A DNA stretch of 64,000 nt. Origin: Salegentibacter salarius (GTDB lineage Bacteria > Bacteroidota > Bacteroidia > Flavobacteriales > Flavobacteriaceae). This document shows positions 58,898 to 64,000 of the stretch, one piece after another. Within the stretch, counting starts at the first letter, position 1, and each line of letters opens with the position of its first letter. The DNA lies in contig NZ_FVZF01000012.1 in the NCBI RefSeq assembly GCF_900168265.1, positions 1 to 64,000 of the forward strand, read 5' to 3'. A program made the position numbers and the translations under genes. The notes beneath the pieces were generated by a model, which was given only the letters and a program-made list of their open reading frames with translations, was not told where the DNA came from and made no database searches.

Positions 58898-59584
58898 TTA
58901 TGCTGAATTTATTAATTCCTGTACCAGCTGAGGAACGCCAATGGAAGCTTTTTCAGCAATAATATGCAGATTTCCCTTCTCCTGAATATTAGGTTTCGGG
59001 TCTATAAAATAAACCGGGATTCCCTGGGGTGTAAAATCTACCAGTCCTGCCGCCGGATATACCTGCATAGAGGTTCCTATAATCATAAGTATATCTGCTT
59101 CGACCACAATTTCCATCGCTTTCTCAAACATAGGTACAGCTTCGCCAAACCAAACTACGTGTGGCCTAAGTTGGTAATTAAATTCGCAGAAATCTCCGGG
59201 TTTTATATCTTGTTTCCAATCTAGCACAAGGTTTTCATTAAAAGTGCTTCTGGCTTTCAATAGCTCTCCGTGCAAATGGGTAACCTTTGTACTGCCCGCC
59301 CTTTCGTGAAGATCATCTATGTTTTGAGTAATTATTTCAACATCAAATTCTTTTTCAAGTTCAGCCAAAGCAGTATGTGCAGAATTAGGGTCTACCGTTA
59401 ATAATTGCCGGCGGCGTTGATTATAAAACTCTAAAACCCTTTTTTGATCCTTTTCCCAGCCAATAGGTGAGGCAATCTCCATAACATCGTAGCCTTCCCA
59501 CAGGCCGTCGGCATCACGAAACGTTTTGATTCCACTTTCAGCACTCACACCGGCACCGGTTAATACCACGATTTTCTTCTGCAT
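58898..59584 (-). CDS. cobB: Sirtuin deacylase (CobB-like) without the zinc cysteines
   Basis: This NAD-dependent protein deacylase has 228 residues. NAD and catalytic motifs are present: GAGVSAESGIKTFRDADGLW (10-29), TQNIDDLHERAG (87-98) and His105 in HLHGELL. Tyr54 and Arg57 (YNQRRRQL) match the SIRT5/CobB pair that favours succinyl and malonyl groups. The four zinc-binding cysteines of the usual sirtuin small domain are missing; the only Cys is at 133. It probably removes acidic acyl groups. It starts 97 bp upstream of purB. Confidence 0.9.
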   Translation of the reverse strand: MQKKIVVLTGAGVSAESGIKTFRDADGLWEGYDVMEIASPIGWEKDQKRVLEFYNQRRRQLLTVDPNSAHTALAELEKEFDVEIITQNIDDLHERAGSTKVTHLHGELLKARSTFNENLVLDWKQDIKPGDFCEFNYQLRPHVVWFGEAVPMFEKAMEIVVEADILMIIGTSMQVYPAAGLVDFTPQGIPVYFIDPKPNIQEKGNLHIIAEKASIGVPQLVQELINSA

Positions 59585-59791
59585 AATGCGATCAATTTTT
59601 GAAAATGGTAAGGTAATGTTAATCTCAAATATTTAAAAATGTTAAACCCTTATGTCTATCTCGCTGAAATTCAAAAGTGTGTAAATAATGGCAAGTTAAA
59701 ATATCTAAAACACATAAAATATCACGCAACCATTTACTGTTATTCGTATCTCTAAAGAGAATGATTAATAACCCAAAAATTAAAATTTGAA

Positions 59792-60643
59792 ATGAAAAAA
59801 TTAGCATTTGCTTTAATGATGGTCGCAGGATTCACAAGTTGTGATAGTGACGATGATGGCGTAGACACTCCAGATTTTGAAGGAGAAACAAAAGAGTACA
59901 CATTAAATGAAATGAGTGACTCTGGCGTTAGCGGGACTGTTACTTTTATGGAAAATGAAGATGGAAGCGCTACCGTAGAATTTGATCTTGAAGGTACTCC
60001 AGATGATGGGATGCACCCAGCTCATATTCATATGGGAACTGCTGCTGAAACTGGAGATATCGCTGTTACTTTTACTCCTATAGATGGAGCGACAGGAATG
60101 AGTACTACCGAAGTTTCGGCTTTAGATGATGGTACCGATATTACTTATGAAGAATTGGTTGCCTATGACGGGTATATCAATGTTCACTTAAGTGCTGACG
60201 AACTAGGTACTATTGTAGCCCAAACCGATATCGGTGAAAATGAACTTACCGGTGAGTCTGTAAGTTATGATCTTGAGGAAAGAGATATTCCTGGTGTAAG
60301 CGGTGTAGCTATTTTTGAAGAACGTGAAAATGGCGAAACTCTAGTAACTTTAGATCTTGAAGGAACTGAAGAAGGAGGGGAACACCCAGCTCACATTCAC
60401 ATGGGGTCTATAGAAGATGCTCCTGGAGCTATCGCAATTACTTTTACTCCTGTAAATGGAGCTACCGGTATGAGTATGACCAATGTTAGTATGACCGATG
60501 GTTCTGCTGATGCAGAAGGTGAAGCAATTACTTATACAGAATTGCTAACTTATGATGGTTACATAAATGTACACAAAAGTGCTGAAGAACTAGAGGTTCT
60601 TGCTGCACAGGGAAATATGGGAGCTAATGCTTCTGAAGAGTAA
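59792..60643 (+). CDS. CHRD-like repeat lipoprotein, two repeats
   Basis: The 283-residue protein has a lipoprotein signal (MKKLAFALMMVAGFTSC, Cys17) and two copies of a roughly 120-residue domain. Each has a SGTVTFMENEDGSATV-type strand, HPAHIHMGT near its centre, DGATGMS, and the C-terminal YDGYINVHLSADELGTIVAQ. The AHIH and NVH motifs resemble CHRD (chordin) domains. It is the shorter neighbour of a five-repeat paralogue; the pair is probably secreted and surface-bound. Function unknown. Confidence 0.82.
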   Translation: MKKLAFALMMVAGFTSCDSDDDGVDTPDFEGETKEYTLNEMSDSGVSGTVTFMENEDGSATVEFDLEGTPDDGMHPAHIHMGTAAETGDIAVTFTPIDGATGMSTTEVSALDDGTDITYEELVAYDGYINVHLSADELGTIVAQTDIGENELTGESVSYDLEERDIPGVSGVAIFEERENGETLVTLDLEGTEEGGEHPAHIHMGSIEDAPGAIAITFTPVNGATGMSMTNVSMTDGSADAEGEAITYTELLTYDGYINVHKSAEELEVLAAQGNMGANASEE

Positions 60644-60667
60644 TCTCTACCGATATTCTTAATTACT

Positions 60668-60694
60668 AAGCCCGGCATTAAGTCGGGCTTTTTT
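60668..60694 (+). terminator. Terminator after the two-repeat CHRD gene
   Basis: The stem AAGCCCG (60668-60674) pairs with CGGGCTT (60684-60690), with a six-T run. The following 60695-60898 stretch holds no gene and separates the two paralogues, so the second has its own promoter region. Confidence 0.8.
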
Positions 60695-60898
60695 AGTTTT
60701 AGATTATCCCAGTTTTAAAATACTCTTTTTCTAAATTAAAGTAGCTAATGCATTTAACATTCTTTATGACTCCTTTTTAGAAAGCTTAACATCCGTTGCA
60801 AGTGGAGCCCTCGTATCTATAAGTAGATTGAACATTGGAAGCAAAATTAAAATCTGTTTCCAGTCTCTAAATTTACTAATAACTAAAAATTAAAACTT

Positions 60899-62866
60899 AT
60901 GAAGAAATTCTTACTCGCTATGTTTATAGCACTTCCATTTATGTTTATGAGCTGCAGTGGCGACGATGATGCAGTAGACCCGGATGGGGATGGTGATGAC
61001 TTTCAAGGTAAAACAAAAAGCTTTGAACTTTACTCGGTTTCCGCCCCTTCAATTTCAGGAACCGCTACCTTTATGGAAAAAGAAGACAACAGTACGACTG
61101 TTGAAATTGAATTAGACGGCACTCCAGATGGAGGCATGCACCCGGCACATATTCATTATAATACCGCTGCCGAAGGTGGCGATATTGCGGTTTCTTTTGA
61201 ACCTGTAGATGGAGCTACCGGAATGAGCACGACTACTTTCTCCACTTTAGATGATGGCACAAATATTACATATACTGAAGCAATTAATTTTGACGGGTAT
61301 ATTAATGTGCATTTAAGTGCAGACGATCTTGGTACTTTAGTGGCACAGGGAGATATTGGAGAAAATGAGCTTACCGGAGAATCTAAAAACTATATGCTTG
61401 AAGAAAAAGCTGTAGAAGGAATTTCCGGAAATGTAATGTTTCAGGAAAGAGTAAACGGGGAAGCCCTTGCAACTATAATGCTAGATGGAACTCCAGAGGA
61501 TGGTGAACATCCGGCACATATTCATATGGGATCTGTAGCTGAGTCTCCAGGAGATATTGCTTTTACCTTTACGCCGGTTAACGGAGCAACAGGAATGAGT
61601 AAAACCAATGTTGCTGCATTAGACGATGGTACCGCATTTATGTATAACGATGTACTTAGTTACGATGGTTATGTGAATGTACACCTAAGTGCAGATGAAC
61701 TTGGAACTCTAGTTGCCCAAAATGATATTGGTGGTAACGAACTTACAGGTGAGACTAAATCTTACGAGCTTGATGAAAGAGCTGTAGAAGGAATTAGCGG
61801 AACTGTGATGTTTGAAGAAAGAATGAGTGGAGAAGCTTTGGCCACTATTATGCTAGACGGAACTCCTGCAGATGGTATGCATCCGGCTCATATTCATATG
61901 GGAACAGCTGCTGAAGGTCCTGGAGATATTGCATTTACTTTTAACCCAGTAAATGGAGCAACCGGAATGAGTATGACTCAGGTAGAAATGTTAGACGATG
62001 ATACCGAATTTGGTTATGAAGAAGTACTGAATTACGACGGTTATGTTAATGTTCACCTAAGTGCTGAAGATGTAGGAACAGTGGTTGCTCAGGGAGATAT
62101 TGGAGCAAATGAATTAACCGGTGAAAGCAAAACTTATGAATTAGGTGAGAAAGCTGTAGAAGGAATCAGTGGTTCTGTAATTTTTGAAGAAAGAATGAGT
62201 GGAGAAGCTTTGGCCACTATTATGCTAGACGGAACTCCTGCAGATGGTATGCATCCGGCTCATATTCATATGGGAACAGCTGCTGAAGGTCCTGGAGATA
62301 TTGCATTTACTTTTAATCCGGTAAATGGAGCAACCGGAATGAGTATGACTCACGTAGCTATGCTTGATGACGATACTGAATTTGGTTACGAAGATGTTTT
62401 AAATTATGACGGTTATGTAAACGTTCACCTAAGTGCAGATGATTTAGGAACTCTTGTAGCCCAGGGAGATATCGGGCAAAATGAATTAACCGGAGAATCA
62501 GCTTCTTATGATCTTGGAAGTGCAAATGTTGAAGGCATTATGGGAACTGCAATGTTTGAAGAACGTGTAAACGGTGAAACTTTGGTGACTATTATGTTAG
62601 AAGGAACTCCGGCTGATGGAATGCACCCGGCACATATTCACGTAGGTTCTGTTGCAGAGGCTCCTGGAGATATCGCGATCACTCTAAATTCAGTTAACGG
62701 CGCTACCGGAATGAGCGCTACTAACGTTACAAAGTTTAACGGAGAAGATGGAGATATGATAGATTATAACGGCCTTCTGGAATATGACGGTTATCTAAAT
62801 GTGCATTTGAGCGCAGATGATCTAGGAACTCTTGTAGCCCAGGGAAATGTTGGTTCTAATTCTTAG
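60899..62866 (+). CDS. CHRD-like repeat lipoprotein, five tandem repeats
   Basis: The 655-residue paralogue has a lipoprotein signal (MKKFLLAMFIALPFMFMSC, Cys19), an Asp/Gly-rich linker (DDDAVDPDGDGDD) and five tandem domains of about 124 residues from residue 36 to the end. Each has HPAHIH, GATGMS and GYxNVHLSADxLGTxVAQ; successive units are joined by NELTGE. Repeats 3 and 4 are almost identical in DNA, showing recent duplication or gene conversion. It is probably at the cell surface. Metal or polymer binding by the His motifs is a guess. Confidence 0.83.
   Translation: MKKFLLAMFIALPFMFMSCSGDDDAVDPDGDGDDFQGKTKSFELYSVSAPSISGTATFMEKEDNSTTVEIELDGTPDGGMHPAHIHYNTAAEGGDIAVSFEPVDGATGMSTTTFSTLDDGTNITYTEAINFDGYINVHLSADDLGTLVAQGDIGENELTGESKNYMLEEKAVEGISGNVMFQERVNGEALATIMLDGTPEDGEHPAHIHMGSVAESPGDIAFTFTPVNGATGMSKTNVAALDDGTAFMYNDVLSYDGYVNVHLSADELGTLVAQNDIGGNELTGETKSYELDERAVEGISGTVMFEERMSGEALATIMLDGTPADGMHPAHIHMGTAAEGPGDIAFTFNPVNGATGMSMTQVEMLDDDTEFGYEEVLNYDGYVNVHLSAEDVGTVVAQGDIGANELTGESKTYELGEKAVEGISGSVIFEERMSGEALATIMLDGTPADGMHPAHIHMGTAAEGPGDIAFTFNPVNGATGMSMTHVAMLDDDTEFGYEDVLNYDGYVNVHLSADDLGTLVAQGDIGQNELTGESASYDLGSANVEGIMGTAMFEERVNGETLVTIMLEGTPADGMHPAHIHVGSVAEAPGDIAITLNSVNGATGMSATNVTKFNGEDGDMIDYNGLLEYDGYLNVHLSADDLGTLVAQGNVGSNS
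61811..62352 (+). repeat. Two near-identical direct repeats inside the CHRD gene
   Basis: The segments 61811-61980 and 62183-62352 differ at only about two or three positions; 134 consecutive bases (61811-61944) are identical. The period is 372 bp (124 codons), one CHRD unit. Flanking unit parts are less alike, which suggests a recent conversion tract or unequal crossover. The repeats would make the gene prone to length change. Confidence 0.85.
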
Positions 62867-62892
62867 AATTTAATTTTCACTGTAATGTAATT

Positions 62893-62923
62893 AAAAACCC
62901 GGTCGCGATGAGGCCGGGTTTTT
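62893..62923 (+). terminator. Terminator after the five-repeat CHRD gene
   Basis: The stem AAAAACCCGG (62893-62902) pairs with CCGGGTTTTT (62914-62923), with a T-run, 27 bp after the stop codon. Confidence 0.9.
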
Positions 62924-63011
62924 CTATTTATTATAAAATACTAATAATTTAAATACCAGAACTATAAGCTTCTGAATTGGTAAGGCTAAAATTTTTTAAA
63001 TATTCCTTTTG

Positions 63012-63040
63012 AAAAAGCCCGACTTCGTGTTGGGTTTTTT
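63012..63040 (+). terminator. Second terminator-like hairpin just before trmH
   Basis: GCCCGAC pairs with GTTGGGT through a TTCGT loop, with one G-T pair, and a TTTTTT run. It ends about 12 bp before the trmH start, so it is either a back-up terminator or a leader attenuator. Confidence 0.6.
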
Positions 63041-63051
63041 AATTTTAGCCT

Positions 63052-63711
63052 ATGCAAAAAAACAAGCTTTTGGCTCATCTTGAAACCTTTCTCACTCCAA
63101 GGCGTATCGCTTTGTTTGATGAGGTGATCGCGCAGCGAACCAATCATTTTACCGTGGTAACCCAAGACGTTTACCAGCTGCATAATACTAGTGCTGTGAT
63201 TAGAAGTTGCGAGGTTTTTGGGATTCAGAACATTCACGTGATAGAGGAGCGCAAACCTAAACGAATAGATAGGGAGATTGCCATGGGAGCCCAAAAATGG
63301 GTAGATGTAAATCGTTATGCTACTTCAAAAGAATGTATTAAAGTATTAAAAGCGAAAGGCTATCAAATTGTGGCTACTACGCCATATGGGGATAGTACAG
63401 AACTTAAGGATTTTAATATTGAAAAACCTTCAGCTATTTTCTTCGGAACTGAAAAAGATGGATTAAGCGAGGAAATTCTGAATCAAGCCAACTGTAGAAT
63501 TCAAATTCCCATGTTTGGTTTTACTGAAAGTCTCAATATTTCAGTTTCAGCAGCTATTATATTGCAGCACATTACTTCGGAATTAAAAAGCAGTGAAATT
63601 AGCTGGGAACTTTCTGAAGATGAAAAGGAAAATCTTAAATATGAGTGGCTAAAAAAATGTATTAAAAATTCTGATTCAATAATAACACAATACAATTCAG
63701 AAAATCCTTAA
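63052..63711 (+). CDS. trmH: tRNA (guanosine-2'-O)-methyltransferase TrmH (SpoU family)
   Basis: TrmH methylates the 2'-hydroxyl of G18 in tRNAs, using SAM. The 219-residue SPOUT protein has the family motifs in order: an N-terminal TPRRIALFDEVIAQRTNHFT region with HNTSAVIRSCEVFG (motif 1, Arg on substrate), MGAQKWVDVNRYATSKECI, FFGTEKDGLSEEI (motif 2) and IPMFGFTESLNISVSAAII (motif 3, knot). The C-terminal extension is as in the E. coli enzyme. Lies after the CHRD pair, with a partial SRPBCC gene 22 bp downstream. Confidence 0.93.
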   Translation: MQKNKLLAHLETFLTPRRIALFDEVIAQRTNHFTVVTQDVYQLHNTSAVIRSCEVFGIQNIHVIEERKPKRIDREIAMGAQKWVDVNRYATSKECIKVLKAKGYQIVATTPYGDSTELKDFNIEKPSAIFFGTEKDGLSEEILNQANCRIQIPMFGFTESLNISVSAAIILQHITSELKSSEISWELSEDEKENLKYEWLKKCIKNSDSIITQYNSENP

Positions 63712-63733
63712 ATTAGTTGAATAATTTGCTCCA

Positions 63734-64000
63734 ATGACCCTCTTTTTTTACCTACTTATTGCATTTATTACATTTATTGCTTTTCTACATGCCTGGGCTA
63801 AGAAAAGATATGATATCAGCCGAACGATGGTGATTAATGCTCCTCGCGATGTTGTATTTAGCTATGTGAGGCAGTTAAGAAAACATCCGCTTTGGGTGCC
63901 CTGGTTTTCAAAATATCCTAAAACCGTTTTAAAACATAAGGGAGAGGATGGTAAACTTGGTGCAGCTATTTATTGGAAAGGTGAGAATAAAGAAATAGGG
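63734..64000 (+). CDS. SRPBCC family protein (partial)
   Basis: The frame is open from ATG 63734 to the window edge (89 codons). It has an N-terminal membrane helix (FFYLLIAFITFIAFLHA), then RTMVINAPRDVVFSYVRQL, the start of an SRPBCC/polyketide-cyclase fold ('INAPxxxVWxxV'), and FSKYPKTVLKHKGEDGKLGA. The 3' part is outside the window. Function not determinable. Confidence 0.8.
   Translation, partial: MTLFFYLLIAFITFIAFLHAWAKKRYDISRTMVINAPRDVVFSYVRQLRKHPLWVPWFSKYPKTVLKHKGEDGKLGAAIYWKGENKEIG

Noticed and set aside
59792-62866. Ice-binding or RTX-type calcium repeats in the CHRD genes
   Set aside because: The units are about 120 residues long with AHIH/NVH motifs; they lack the GGxGxDxxx nonapeptides of RTX and the flat TxT pattern of ice-binding repeats.

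Overview
The window is AT-rich chromosomal DNA from a member of the Bacteroidota, almost certainly a marine-type Flavobacteriaceae. The evidence is the lack of Shine-Dalgarno-like leaders, Bacteroidota sigma motifs (TTG, 19 bp, TAnnTTTG before rpmH), a type IX secretion C-terminal domain, many SxxC lipoproteins, and families largely confined to this phylum (DUF6048/DUF6452, DUF4252, CCC-motif and DUF5074 proteins, MtaB, a short CarB). The genus cannot be fixed from the sequence; relatives of Gramella/Salegentibacter are a guess.

Layout. 1-550: the end of an rrn operon (23S 3' end, 5S, terminator) plus a decayed second 5S copy with its own terminator. 0.8-4.1 kb: pta-ackA. 4.9-8.2 kb: a minus-strand stress operon, doxX-marR/ohrR-qor-sdr-DJ-1, with a palindromic operator candidate. 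8.5-11.8 kb: D-lactate dehydrogenase, a DUF2892 protein and a large PLP enzyme. 11.9-15.0 kb: a disturbed segment with a truncated gene tail, an IS3-family element (IS407-like) with a canonical A-AAA-AAG frameshift site, an OsmC protein and a tyrosine recombinase lacking part of its catalytic core. 15-21 kb: ZIP transporter, rRNA methyltransferases, and a vapBC-type cassette with a 35-bp palindromic operator. 21-28 kb: rocD, a T9SS cargo cluster, an Smr protein, a calcium-repeat lipoprotein and a NifS-like cysteine desulfurase. 28.2 kb: an OsmC gene broken by an in-frame TAA. 28.9-45 kb: mostly housekeeping (mtaB, lytic transglycosylase, cardiolipin synthase, rpmH, carB, rmuC) with small membrane or secreted proteins and a GH114-like lipoprotein next to a start-less TPR/beta-barrel gene.

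46.4-53.6 kb is a coherent vitamin B12 uptake locus. A cobalamin riboswitch precedes a BtuB-like TonB receptor and a BtuG-like YncE/DUF5074 surface lipoprotein. Divergently lies the ABC importer (binding protein, permease, ATPase), split by a PemK/MazF toxin-antitoxin pair. 53.7-57.3 kb: an S41 protease divergent from an ECF sigma factor, a small membrane protein and two DUF4252 proteins. 57.5-64 kb: purB, a sirtuin without zinc cysteines, two tandem-repeat CHRD-like lipoproteins, trmH and the start of an SRPBCC protein.

Across the window a dispersed palindromic repeat, core CTGAACTTGTTTCAG, recurs between genes; one copy sits inside the loop of a terminator-like stem. I see no CRISPR array, prophage or obvious defence island. 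The least conventional items are the repeat family, the toxin-antitoxin pair inside the B12 operon, the CHRD repeat proteins, and the S41/ECF/DUF4252 locus.
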